Assembly (NCBI RefSeq): GCF_009707545.1
Contig: NZ_WLYK01000008.1
Span: 186,001-250,000, forward strand
Length of the DNA stretch: 64,000 bases
From: Nakamurella alba
GTDB taxonomy: Bacteria; Actinomycetota; Actinomycetes; Mycobacteriales; Nakamurellaceae
Reading direction: 5' to 3'
Every line of letters starts with the position of its first letter. The stretch's first letter is position 1. Below are positions 46,617 to 55,281 of the stretch, in pieces. The position numbers and the translations under genes are program-made. A model generated the notes under the pieces. It did no database searches and was not told the DNA's origin. It was given only the letters and a program-made list of their open reading frames with translations.

Positions 46617-47669
46617 GTGAAGGGTCCGGCGGCACAGCGAGCGGCGGCGCACTTCGCCGGCCGGCTCGCCACCGGGCTGGTGGAGGTCGCCGACCTGACC
46701 GCGCGCCCGGAGGCCCTGCAGCGTGGCTGGTGGGCGGTCGTCGCGACCTTCGAGGGGGCGATCACCGGGTACCGGTTCGCCGACGTCCGACCCGCCGCGC
46801 TGCCGCCGGCCCGGGTGCCGTGGGTCAGGCCGGGACGCTGGACCTCGTCGATGAGCCGGCAGGACTACGTCGACGGGGTGCTGCGGATCCGCGAGCACAT
46901 CGCCGCCGGCACCGTCTACCAGGTGAACCTCTGCCGGCTGCTGACCGCCGAGCTGCCGGCCGGTGCCGACCCGCTGGCCCTGGCCCACCGGCTGGGCGAG
47001 GAGAACCCCGCTCCGTATCAGGGCTTCCTGCACACCGGGACCGACTGGGTGGTCACCGCGTCCCCCGAGCTCTTCCTGCGGCGGACCGGAGACACGGTGC
47101 TCAGCGGCCCGGTCAAGGGCACGGCGGCGCCGGGAGAGCCTTTCTCCGCCAAGGACTTCCCGGAGAACATCATGATCACCGACCTGGTCCGCAACGACCT
47201 CGGCCGGGTGGCCCGGCCGGGCGGGGTGCGGGTCACCTCGCTGCTCCGCCGGGAGGACCACCCGGGACTGCAGCATCTGGTCTCCGACGTGCAGGCGGAG
47301 CTGCGCCGCGGCACCGGCTGGGACGACCTGCTCGCTGCCACCTTCCCCCCGGGATCGGTCAGCGGGGCACCGAAACACACCGCACTGCAGATCATCCGGG
47401 AACTGGAGCGGGTCCCGCGCGGACCGTACTGCGGTGCGATCGGCTGGGTGGACGGCGATCGCGGGACCGCCGAGCTGGCGGTCGGGATCCGCACCTTCTT
47501 CTCCACCGACGACGGCCGCCGGGTGCACTTCGGCACCGGGGCCGGGATCACCTACCCGTCGGACCCGGACGCCGAGTGGCGGGAGACCGAACTGAAGGCA
47601 TCCCGGCTGATCGCCGCGGCCTCCGGGGTCGGCGGGAGTGCCGCATCAGCGGGCGTTCTCAGCGCCTGA
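46617..47669 (+). CDS. pabB: Aminodeoxychorismate synthase component I-like (chorismate-binding)
   Basis: 350-residue chorismate-utilising enzyme with only the catalytic domain. Motifs: AGTVYQVNLCRLLTAEL, PVKGTAAPGEPF, ENIMITDLVRNDLGRV (chorismate and Mg site), GSVSGAPKHTALQIIRELE and GAIGWVDGDRGTAELAVGIRTFF. PabB makes 4-amino-4-deoxychorismate for folate. It is shorter than TrpE/PabB with their N-terminal domain, and no glutaminase or lyase gene is adjacent. An anthranilate or isochorismate synthase-like role cannot be fully excluded. Leaderless GTG start. Confidence 0.82.
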   Translation: MKGPAAQRAAAHFAGRLATGLVEVADLTARPEALQRGWWAVVATFEGAITGYRFADVRPAALPPARVPWVRPGRWTSSMSRQDYVDGVLRIREHIAAGTVYQVNLCRLLTAELPAGADPLALAHRLGEENPAPYQGFLHTGTDWVVTASPELFLRRTGDTVLSGPVKGTAAPGEPFSAKDFPENIMITDLVRNDLGRVARPGGVRVTSLLRREDHPGLQHLVSDVQAELRRGTGWDDLLAATFPPGSVSGAPKHTALQIIRELERVPRGPYCGAIGWVDGDRGTAELAVGIRTFFSTDDGRRVHFGTGAGITYPSDPDAEWRETELKASRLIAAASGVGGSAASAGVLSA

Positions 47670-47678
47670 CCCCGGGAT

Positions 47679-49418
47679 TCAGGGCCGGACCGGGGCGCCC
47701 AGCATCCGGGTCAGGGTGGCCAGCAGCTCCGGGACGTCGTCGGCGGGGACCACCGCCTGCAGCACCGTCCCGGCCCCGGTCCGGTCGTGCTCGGCGAGGG
47801 CCTCGGCCAGGCCGTCCGCCGAGGTGACCCGGTGCGCGGCCCAGCCGGTCAGCCCGAGGAACTGCGGCGCCGCGGTCCAGTCCCAGCGGGCGATGTCGTT
47901 GTACGGCTCGGTCGGCCCGTGGATGGCGCGTTCGACGGTGTAGCCGTCGTTGTCGACCACCACGACCACCGGGGCCACGCCCGTGCGGGCGAAGGTGGTG
48001 AGCTCCTGGGCGGTCATCTGGGCCGCGCCGTCGCCGATCAGCAGCACGCCGCGCCGGCCGGGCGACGCCAGGCAGGCGCCGAGCAGCGCCGGCAGCGACC
48101 AGCCGATGGACGCCCAGAGCGGCTGCCCGAGGAAGGTGACGCCGGAGGGCAGCCGGTGGGTGCCCATCCCGTAGAACGAGGTGCCCTGGTCGGCCGCGAC
48201 GATGTCGTCGGGTCGCAGGGCATCCGAGATCCCGTTCCACAGCGCGGTCTGGCCCCAGGCCCCGCCTGCCGCGGCCGGTTCCGTCATCAGGAGCGCGGCG
48301 CCTGGGGCGAGGGCGGTCTGACCCCACGCATCGCCGTCCGCCGTCGGTGCCGAGGCTGGGGGCGGGCTGTCGATCCCCCGGGTGAGCCCGCGGACCAGCG
48401 GGGTGATCGCCCGCAGTGCGTCGGTGAGCACGACGCCGTCGAAGACCTCCTCACCGACCCGGGCCCGGTCCGCCTCGAGTTCGATCGTGGCTGCCCGGCG
48501 CAGGTGGAACGAGAACAGCCCGGTGTTCAGGTCGGTGAACTGCACCCCGGCGACCACCAGCACGCCGGCCTGCTCCACCCGGTCCCGGACATCCGCGGAC
48601 GGACCGGCGGCACCGACGTAGGTCCCGAGGAAGGACCCGGCGCTCTCGTCGACCACGCTCTTGCTCCACAGCGTGGAGGCGTGCGGCACGTCGGTACCGA
48701 GCAGGTCCTGCAGTGCGCCGGTGCCGCCGAGTCGGTGCACCAGAAGTCCGGCCAGCACGCACATCTCGTCGGTGGCACGGATGCCTTCGAACAGCCGCGC
48801 GGCCGAGGCGGTGAAGGCGGCGAGGGACCCGGCATCGGAGGTGGCGACGGCGCGCGGCGGTGCCGGGACATCGGCCGCCACAGGTGCCTCGGCCACGTCG
48901 GCGGCGATCAGCAGGTACCCCGGCCGGGACGTCGCCATCATCGTTCCGAGCACCCGGTCGATCTCGGTGACGGCGTTCTCCGCGGTGAGGACCGCACCGG
49001 CACAGGTGATCTCGCCGTACATGTCGGCGAAGTGCCGGAAGAGCCCGTCGCCCAGGGTGTGGTGCACCCGGCGGTGCTCGTCCTGGGCGACGGTGGCCGG
49101 CGCGCCGACCACGTGCAGCACCGGGACGTACTCGGCGTAGGCGCCGGCGATCGCGTTCATCGCGCTCAGCTCCCCGACTCCGAAAGTGGTGCACACGGCA
49201 CCGATCCCGCGCATCCGGGCATAGCCATCGGCGGCGTAGCCGGCATTGAGCTCGTTGGTGCCGCCGGTCCAGGTGATCCTCGGGTGCGCGACCACGTGGT
49301 CCAGCATCCGCAGGCTGTAGTCGCCCGGGACGCCGAACAGCCGGTCCAGGCCGAGCCCGGCCAGCCGGTCCAGCAGCAGGTCGGCGACGGTGGACGGGCG
49401 ATCGGTGTCGGGGCTCAT
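47679..49418 (-). CDS. ThDP-dependent 2-oxo-acid decarboxylase (indole-/phenylpyruvate type)
   Basis: 579-residue pyruvate-decarboxylase-like enzyme. The ThDP-activating Glu is in GGTNELNAGYAADGYAR, the active-site His pair in RRVHHTLGDG, and the ThDP motif is GDGAAQMTAQELTTFA...VVVDNDGYTVE. It decarboxylates an aromatic or branched 2-oxo acid to the aldehyde. Between the central and C-terminal domains is an internal duplication: WGQTAL occurs twice, 23 residues apart. It lies 50 bp after the metallo-beta-lactamase-fold gene on the same strand. Confidence 0.87.
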   Translation of the reverse strand: MSPDTDRPSTVADLLLDRLAGLGLDRLFGVPGDYSLRMLDHVVAHPRITWTGGTNELNAGYAADGYARMRGIGAVCTTFGVGELSAMNAIAGAYAEYVPVLHVVGAPATVAQDEHRRVHHTLGDGLFRHFADMYGEITCAGAVLTAENAVTEIDRVLGTMMATSRPGYLLIAADVAEAPVAADVPAPPRAVATSDAGSLAAFTASAARLFEGIRATDEMCVLAGLLVHRLGGTGALQDLLGTDVPHASTLWSKSVVDESAGSFLGTYVGAAGPSADVRDRVEQAGVLVVAGVQFTDLNTGLFSFHLRRAATIELEADRARVGEEVFDGVVLTDALRAITPLVRGLTRGIDSPPPASAPTADGDAWGQTALAPGAALLMTEPAAAGGAWGQTALWNGISDALRPDDIVAADQGTSFYGMGTHRLPSGVTFLGQPLWASIGWSLPALLGACLASPGRRGVLLIGDGAAQMTAQELTTFARTGVAPVVVVVDNDGYTVERAIHGPTEPYNDIARWDWTAAPQFLGLTGWAAHRVTSADGLAEALAEHDRTGAGTVLQAVVPADDVPELLATLTRMLGAPVRP

Positions 49419-49468
49419 CGCGGGCTCCTGGTCTCGTCTCGGACGCGGCAGCGGGACGGTGGTCAGTA

Positions 49469-50674
49469 TCAGCGGTCCCGTCCGGCGAGCTTCCACCGGA
49501 TCATCCGCACGGCGGCCGGTACCAGCGCGAGGCCGGTCGGCCGTCCGGCCGGCTGCTTGGCCCGGACCAGTTCCGGGCGGGTCCAGGGTGCGTCCGCCTT
49601 CCCACTGGTCGGGGTCAGCCCGATCTCCCGGAGCTGGTTGATCCCCATCATCCCGGTGAACATCAGGCTCGGGTTGGCGCCGCCGACACCCAGATCGGCG
49701 ACCCCCTTGCCGTACTCGCGGACGAACTCCGAGGGACGGACGGAGTCCTTGCCGCGGGTGACGTCCAGGGCCACCTCCTGCAGCCCGACGGCCTGGTCCA
49801 GCAGGGTCTCCAGGTAGGTCGCGGCCTCGTCGGCGGTGCGGGTGGTGAAGGTGTGGCCGTCGGTCAGCGTGCCGATGCAGCCCTCCCGGGCCATGGTCAG
49901 CACCGCACCGAGGCACGTCTGCAGCTTGAGCTGGTCGGCGTCGGCCATGATCCCGCACGGCCCGTTGCCCTCGTCGGACAGGTGCAGCAGCCCGATGTCG
50001 GCGAGCCGGACGATCACGTGCCCGGCGCAGTGGCCCTGGGTGCGGAGCACCTGGACCGCGCCGTCGGCGAAGGTCCAGCCGGTCATCGGGACCGACCCCA
50101 CGGGGATCCGTTCCAGCGGCAGTTCCTCGTAGGTGCGGGTGACGGCGGCGAACGGGTGCATCGGGGTGAACAGCGAGTTGACCATCGCGCCGGCCAGCGA
50201 GGGCGGCGCCGGCAGCGGCACCACACCGGGCACCCGCTCGAAGGAATGCACCCAGTACCCGGCCGGGTCGATGATCTGCGGCAGGTCGCGGGCCGGCAGG
50301 TAGTGCTCGGCAGTGATGCCGCGGGTCGCCGCGAGCTCGTCGGCCAGGTCGTTGTTGCCGACGTGGTCCACGTGGCCGTGGGTGGTCAGCACCACCAGCC
50401 GGGACCACGGGCCGACCATGTCCACGGCGCCGACCTTGTCCGCGGCACCGACCAGTGCCGTCCGGAACTCGGTGGTCACGCCGGTGTCGACCAGGAACAG
50501 GGTGTCACCGACCCGGTGCAGCAGGCTGTTGGCCACGTCGGGCTGCTCCGCGGCGACGTCCAGCTCCTGCCCGAGGACCAGCACGGTGGCCTCGTCGATC
50601 CGCAGCACGGTGCCCAGTGCGGGCTCGGAGTGTGCGGCAGCCGTTGCAGCGGTGGAGGTCTCGGTCCTGCTCAT
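49469..50674 (-). CDS. Metallo-beta-lactamase-fold hydrolase
   Basis: 401-residue MBL-fold protein. The dinuclear metal motif is THGHVDHVGNNDL (HxHxDH); the further metal ligands are in QGHCAGHVIV and LLHLSDEGNGP. The N-terminus is an Ala/Thr-rich stretch without a signal peptide. The last 150 residues are longer than in small MBL hydrolases. Substrate unknown (ester, lactone or thioester possible). ATG 50674 has GGGAAGAAG upstream. It heads an operon with the 2-oxo-acid decarboxylase behind a SARP-type promoter. Confidence 0.83.
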   Translation of the reverse strand: MSRTETSTAATAAAHSEPALGTVLRIDEATVLVLGQELDVAAEQPDVANSLLHRVGDTLFLVDTGVTTEFRTALVGAADKVGAVDMVGPWSRLVVLTTHGHVDHVGNNDLADELAATRGITAEHYLPARDLPQIIDPAGYWVHSFERVPGVVPLPAPPSLAGAMVNSLFTPMHPFAAVTRTYEELPLERIPVGSVPMTGWTFADGAVQVLRTQGHCAGHVIVRLADIGLLHLSDEGNGPCGIMADADQLKLQTCLGAVLTMAREGCIGTLTDGHTFTTRTADEAATYLETLLDQAVGLQEVALDVTRGKDSVRPSEFVREYGKGVADLGVGGANPSLMFTGMMGINQLREIGLTPTSGKADAPWTRPELVRAKQPAGRPTGLALVPAAVRMIRWKLAGRDR

Positions 50675-50730
50675 GATGTGCTTCTTCCCGTCTCGTGATG
50701 TGTCGGTGTCCTGTTGCTCTGTCGGGACCG

Positions 50731-50762
50731 ACGCTAGGTCCGTGCTCTCACGCCGCACTCAC
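50731..50762 (-). promoter_or_regulatory. SARP-type promoter of MBL-decarboxylase operon
   Basis: On the minus strand two heptamers, GTGAGTG and GTGAGAG, are separated by 4 bp (50762-50745); exactly 8 bp further comes the -10 box TAGCGT (50736-50731). Heptamer repeats with an 11-bp period ending 8 bp from the -10 box are the known layout of SARP-activated promoters. A BTAD/SARP gene is at 52382. Confidence 0.6.
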
Positions 50763-50779
50763 ATCCGGCAATCCCCCGG

Positions 50780-50823
50780 GTGAGTGCACGTGAGAGAACG
50801 CCGTGAGAGCCCCGGGCCACCGT
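50780..50823 (+). promoter_or_regulatory. Opposite-strand array of GTGAGWG half-sites before MFS gene
   Basis: GTGAGTG (50780-50786), GTGAGAG (50790-50796) and GTGAGAG (50803-50809) point toward the MFS gene. Eight bp after the last unit is CACCGT (50818-50823), a poor -10. Together with the two minus-strand copies (50745-50762) this forms a long nested inverted repeat between the divergent genes. Confidence 0.45.
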
Positions 50824-50877
50824 GTGCACAGGCAGCGCCGGGCTGCGCCGGACCGATCAGGGAAGCGGGAAGAGACG

Positions 50878-52323
50878 ATGGGAACGCAGGAGCTGGACCA
50901 GGAACGAACGGCCGGGCTGTCGCCACGGCGATGGCTGGTGCTGATCGCGATGACCGGCTCGCTGTCGATGGTGATGCTCGACCAGACGGTGGTCGCGGTG
51001 GCCCTGCCCTCGATGACCCGGGATCTGCCGTTGTCCGCGCACGGCGGCGCCTGGGTGGCGAACGCCTACGTGCTGGCGATGGCCGCGCTGGTGGCGCTGG
51101 GCGGGCGGGCCGGTGACCTGCTGGGCGGCCGCACCACCTTCCGGGTCGGCGTCACGCTGTTCTTCCTGGCCTCGGCCGGCTGCGCCTTCGCCCCGACCGG
51201 TGATGCCGGCCAGGGTGTGCTGATCGCCTTCCGCGCCCTGCAGGGGGTGGGGGCGGCGCTGATGGTGCCGGTCTCGGCGGCGATCGTGATGGCCGAGTTC
51301 CCGCCCGCCGAACGCGGCCGGGTGATGGCGATGTACGCCGGGATCAGCCAGATCTTCCTGGCCCTGGGTCCGCTGATCGGCGGTCTGCTCACCGAGTACG
51401 TGTCCTGGCGCGCGGTGTTCCTGTTGAACGTGCCGGTCGGCATCGCGACGCTGGTGCTGGTGAGGATCGCCCGGGTGCCGAACGTGCGCAGGCCCGCCGG
51501 GCGGCTGTCGGTCCTCGACATCGTGCTGGTGGTCGGTGGTCTCGGACTGACCACGGTGGCCGTGCAGCAGTCGGGTCTGTGGGGCTGGGCATCGCCGGTC
51601 ACGCTGACGCTGCTCACCGCAGGAGTACTGGCGACCGCGGTCTTCGTGGTCCGGCAGCTGCGCAGCCGTGACCCGTTGATGCAGCTGCGGCTGTTCGCCG
51701 ACCGCGGGTTCACCGGGGATGCCGTGGTGATGGCGCTGGTGCAGTTCGGCCTGCTGGGCATGGTGCTGTACAGCTCGGTCTACCTGCAGGGCGTGCTCGG
51801 GATCTCGCCGGCGCAGGCCGGTGTCGCGGTGCTGCCGCTGATCATCCCGCTGACCGTCGCCGCGCAGATCGGTGGTCGCTGGTTCGACCGGGCCGGGGTG
51901 CGGGCACCGGCGCTGACCGGGCTGCTGGTGTGTGCGGCCGGCGCCGTGCTCTGGACGCTGGCGCTGCCGACGCTCACCTACGGCTGGCAGATCCCCGGCA
52001 TGGTGGTGATGGGACTCGGCCTCGGACTCACCCTCTCGCCGACCAACACCGACGCGCTGGCCCGGGCCGGGGAGGACCGGCGCAGCCAGGCCTCCGGCGT
52101 GGTGCAGACGATGCGGCAGCTCGGCGGCACGCTGGGCGTCGCCGTGATCGGCAGCGTGGTGGTCTCCCGCGTCCACTCCTCGGGGCTGTCCGACGGCTCC
52201 CCGCACACCACCGCTGACGCCATCTCCGCCGGGTTCCTCTGCGCGGCAGTCGCTTTCGCGCTGGCGGCGGCGGCCGCGGCGGTGTTCCTGCAGCGGCGCC
52301 CGCTGGTGACGGACCAGGGCTGA
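50878..52323 (+). CDS. MFS transporter (DHA2/EmrB-QacA family, 14-helix type)
   Basis: 481-residue multispanning transporter. The first helix reads LVLIAMTGSLSMVMLDQTVVAVALP, with motif D1 (LDxTVVNVALP-like). Motif A is GGRAGDLLGGRTTFRVG, and ALQGVGAALMVPVSAAIV corresponds to motif C. Typical for proton-driven export of drugs or small metabolites. ATG 50878 has GGGAAGAG upstream. It is divergent from the MBL operon and followed 58 bp later by the SARP gene, so exporter, enzymes and regulator form a small unit. Confidence 0.88.
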   Translation: MGTQELDQERTAGLSPRRWLVLIAMTGSLSMVMLDQTVVAVALPSMTRDLPLSAHGGAWVANAYVLAMAALVALGGRAGDLLGGRTTFRVGVTLFFLASAGCAFAPTGDAGQGVLIAFRALQGVGAALMVPVSAAIVMAEFPPAERGRVMAMYAGISQIFLALGPLIGGLLTEYVSWRAVFLLNVPVGIATLVLVRIARVPNVRRPAGRLSVLDIVLVVGGLGLTTVAVQQSGLWGWASPVTLTLLTAGVLATAVFVVRQLRSRDPLMQLRLFADRGFTGDAVVMALVQFGLLGMVLYSSVYLQGVLGISPAQAGVAVLPLIIPLTVAAQIGGRWFDRAGVRAPALTGLLVCAAGAVLWTLALPTLTYGWQIPGMVVMGLGLGLTLSPTNTDALARAGEDRRSQASGVVQTMRQLGGTLGVAVIGSVVVSRVHSSGLSDGSPHTTADAISAGFLCAAVAFALAAAAAAVFLQRRPLVTDQG

Positions 52324-52369
52324 TCCCGATCATGGACGACGGGCACTTCTCCGGCAGGTCGCGCCCGGA

Positions 52370-52375
52370 TAGCGT
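52370..52375 (+). promoter_or_regulatory. -10 box of a leaderless promoter (SARP gene)
   Basis: TAGCGT, 6 nt before ATG 52382. Identical to the -10 box of the crotonase at 29640 and of the MBL operon. No Shine-Dalgarno precedes the gene. Confidence 0.48.
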
Positions 52376-52381
52376 GCGGCC

Positions 52382-55243
52382 ATGGACTTCCGGGACCTCG
52401 GCCCACTGCAGGTGGAGAACGAGGGCATCCCGGTACGGCTCACCGGTCGCCGTCTGCTCTCGGTCCTCGCGGTGCTGGTGGCGCGGCAGGGCGACGTGGT
52501 GACGGTGGACGGCCTCATCGACGCCGTCTGGGACGGTGCCCCGCCGGACCGGGCGGAGGCGGCGCTGGACTCGCTGCTCTGGCGGCTGCGCAAGGCCCTC
52601 GAGCCGGCGCGGGCGCCGCGCGACCCGGACGGTCTGCTGCGCACCGAGGCCGCCGGCTACCGGCTGGAGGCCGGACGCGGGGAGATCGACTCGGCGGCCT
52701 TCGCCCGCGAGGCGGCCGCCGCGACGGACGCCCTGCGCGCCGGTGATCACACGCGGGCGCTGGACATCAGCACCCGGGCGCTCGGCCGGTGGCGCGGCCG
52801 GCCGTACGACGGGATCTCCGACGCCGGCTGGATCGCGGCCGCCCGGGAGCGGCTGGAAGCGGTGCGGATCGACCTGGCGGAGATCCGGATCGGGGCGCTG
52901 CTCGTGGCCGGACGGCCGGAGGAGGCGGTGGCCGACCTGGTGCCGCTGATCGACGAGTACCCGTTCCGCGAGCACCTGCGGGCCCAGCACATGCTCGGCC
53001 TCTACCGGTCCGGGCGACAGGCGGAGGCGTTGGCGGCCTACGCCGGCGCACGGCAGGTGCTGGACGCCGAGCTCGGTGTCGAACCGGGACCGGAACTCGT
53101 GGCCATGCACGCCGCCGTCCTCGGTCAGGATCCCGCGCTGGACCTGCCCCGGAAGGCCGCGCCGGCCGGCCCGGTCGACGCGGGTGCCTTGTCCGGCACC
53201 GGATTGCCCGCCCGCCGGGTGGTCCCGATCGGACGGGCCGCCGAGTCCGACGCGGTGACCGCAGCGGTCCGGCCGGGCCGGCTGCTCACCCTGGTCGGGC
53301 CGATGGGTGTCGGCAAGACCACGCTGGCGATCGCCTGCGCGGCGGGCCTGGTCGACGACGAGAGATACCCCGACGGAGTGCATCTCGCCGACCTGTCCGC
53401 GGTGGCCGACCCTGCCGCGGTGGCCGGGGAACTGGCCGCCGCACTGGGGCTGACCCTCGATCCCGGTTCTCCGGCCCGCTCGCTGGCCGCGTCCCTGGCC
53501 GGCCGACGGGCGCTGCTGGTCGTCGACAACTGCGAGCAGCTGCTGCCCGGCATCGCCGACCTGGTCGCCGGGATCCTCTCCACTGCAGTCGATCTCGCCG
53601 TGCTGGCGACCAGTCGGGAGGAACTGGGCGTCCCCGGCGAGACGGTGGTGCGGATCCAGCCGTTCCCGGTCCCCGGTGGCGCCGGCGCCGACAGCCCCGG
53701 CGTGGCACTGTTCCTGGACCGGTCCGGTCTGTCGGACGACGCCGCCGATGCCGGCGACATCGCCGAGGTGGTGCGTATCTGTGCGGCGCTGGACGGCCTC
53801 CCGCTGGGGATCGAGCTCGCCGCCCGGCGCGCCCGGTTCCTCAGCCTGGCCGAGGTGGCCGCCGGGGTGGAGGCCGAACCCGGGGCGCTGACCCGCGATC
53901 CGCGCAGCCCGCGACCGGACCGGACGTTGCACGACGGCATCGAGGTGAGCCACCGGACCTGTCGCCCGGACGAGCAGGTGCTGCACCGCCGACTGTCCGC
54001 GCTGTCCGCGCCGTTCACCCTCGGCCTGGCCCGGGCGGTGGCCGGGAACCCGCCGCTGGCCGCCGATCTCGTGCCGGACCTGGCTGCTGCGCTGGCCGGC
54101 CGGTCGCTGCTCGCGGTGGAACCGTCGGGCCGCCCGGGGGCGCCCACCCGGTTCCGCCAGCTGCTGCCGATCAGGGCGCACGCGGCGGACGCCCTGCGGG
54201 CAGCCGGGGAGATGAGCGAGATCGTCGGCCGGCGCGACGCACACGTCGTCGCGCTCGTCGCCGACGGCCCGCGGCGCGGGCGTCCGGGGCAGCGGACCTG
54301 GTACGAGGCACTGGACGCCGACCGGGCGTCGGTGGGTGCGGCGATCGAGTCGCTGCTGACCGCGCCGGACGGTGATCCGGTCGCGTTGCTGCTGTCGCGC
54401 CTCGCCGGGTACGTGCACGACCGCAATCACGCCGTGGAGGCCCGGCGCTGGCTGGTCGCCGCCGACCGGCACCCGGGCCTGTCGGAGTTCGGCGCGGCGA
54501 CCGCCGCCGCGGCGCTGGGCTGTTCCTACGCCATTGCCCGCGACAACGACCGCGCTGCAGACTGTTTCGCCCGCGCCGAGCCGGTGCTGCTGGCAGCCGC
54601 AGACGGCGTCGCCGATGACGGCCGGGCCGTCGACGCCGCCGGGGCACTGCTCGACATGGCCTGCGCCGCCTGGCTCGGCGACGACTGGGCCCGGGCCGTC
54701 GGGCTCGCGACCGTGGCCGCCGACCGCTGCCGGGCGGTCGGTGCCGATCACGAGGCGATGATCGCCGATGCGGTGCTGATCGCCGGCGGCGTGTTCGCCG
54801 ATCCCGCCGCCGGGGTGGCAGCGGCGGAGGCGCTGCTGGCCCGGCCCGGTGCTGACCGCAACGGGCTGGCCACGCTCTTCGCCTGTGGGACCGCGGCCAT
54901 CGGGTCCGCGATGACCGGAGACCCGGAGGCCGCGGTGCGCTGGACCGGTGAGGCACTGCGCTGCTCGCTGGCCATCGGTGCGGAGAACATCGGCGGGCTG
55001 TTGGAACAACGCGGCGGTCACCTGGTGCGGGCCGGGCGGCCGGTGGAGGCGCTGCGCTGCTTCGGTGCCGCCGCCGCGCACGACCGCCGGGTCGGCCTGA
55101 CCTGGCCGCAGCACCCGACCACGCCGCCGCTGCTGTCGGCGGCCCGGGCCGGGGTCGGTGACCAGGAGGCCGACCAGGCCTGGTCCGCCGGGGAGCGGGT
55201 GATCGCCGCCGGGCGCGGGCTGCGCCTCACCGACTGGATCTGA
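52382..55243 (+). CDS. SARP/BTAD regulator with NB-ARC-like ATPase domain (AfsR-like)
   Basis: 953-residue large SARP. Residues 1-95 are the OmpR-like winged helix (RLTGRRLLSVLAVLVARQGD, LDSLLWRLRKALEP), about 100-250 the bacterial transcriptional activation domain (EYPFREHLRAQHMLGLYRSG, RQAEALAAYAGAR, ending LGVEPGPEL). A P-loop ATPase follows (GPMGVGKTTLA near residue 305, Walker B LLVVDNCEQLL). The C-terminal 350 residues are Ala-rich helical repeats, TPR-like. It probably activates the promoter at 50731-50762 and perhaps the MFS gene. Leaderless start. Confidence 0.9.
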   Translation: MDFRDLGPLQVENEGIPVRLTGRRLLSVLAVLVARQGDVVTVDGLIDAVWDGAPPDRAEAALDSLLWRLRKALEPARAPRDPDGLLRTEAAGYRLEAGRGEIDSAAFAREAAAATDALRAGDHTRALDISTRALGRWRGRPYDGISDAGWIAAARERLEAVRIDLAEIRIGALLVAGRPEEAVADLVPLIDEYPFREHLRAQHMLGLYRSGRQAEALAAYAGARQVLDAELGVEPGPELVAMHAAVLGQDPALDLPRKAAPAGPVDAGALSGTGLPARRVVPIGRAAESDAVTAAVRPGRLLTLVGPMGVGKTTLAIACAAGLVDDERYPDGVHLADLSAVADPAAVAGELAAALGLTLDPGSPARSLAASLAGRRALLVVDNCEQLLPGIADLVAGILSTAVDLAVLATSREELGVPGETVVRIQPFPVPGGAGADSPGVALFLDRSGLSDDAADAGDIAEVVRICAALDGLPLGIELAARRARFLSLAEVAAGVEAEPGALTRDPRSPRPDRTLHDGIEVSHRTCRPDEQVLHRRLSALSAPFTLGLARAVAGNPPLAADLVPDLAAALAGRSLLAVEPSGRPGAPTRFRQLLPIRAHAADALRAAGEMSEIVGRRDAHVVALVADGPRRGRPGQRTWYEALDADRASVGAAIESLLTAPDGDPVALLLSRLAGYVHDRNHAVEARRWLVAADRHPGLSEFGAATAAAALGCSYAIARDNDRAADCFARAEPVLLAAADGVADDGRAVDAAGALLDMACAAWLGDDWARAVGLATVAADRCRAVGADHEAMIADAVLIAGGVFADPAAGVAAAEALLARPGADRNGLATLFACGTAAIGSAMTGDPEAAVRWTGEALRCSLAIGAENIGGLLEQRGGHLVRAGRPVEALRCFGAAAAHDRRVGLTWPQHPTTPPLLSAARAGVGDQEADQAWSAGERVIAAGRGLRLTDWI

Positions 55244-55269
55244 CCCGCCCGGACGCCCCGGTCCGTCCG

Positions 55270-55275
55270 TAGGGT
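55270..55275 (+). promoter_or_regulatory. -10 box of a leaderless promoter (SDR gene)
   Basis: TAGGGT, 6 nt before ATG 55282, in the 38-bp gap after the SARP gene. Confidence 0.42.
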
Positions 55276-55281
55276 GGTCGG

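Noticed and set aside
44656-46635. 659-codon minus-strand frame opposite the GAF-PucR gene
   Set aside because: No recognisable motif; the plus-strand frame has intact GAF and PucR domains and a perfect ribosome binding site.
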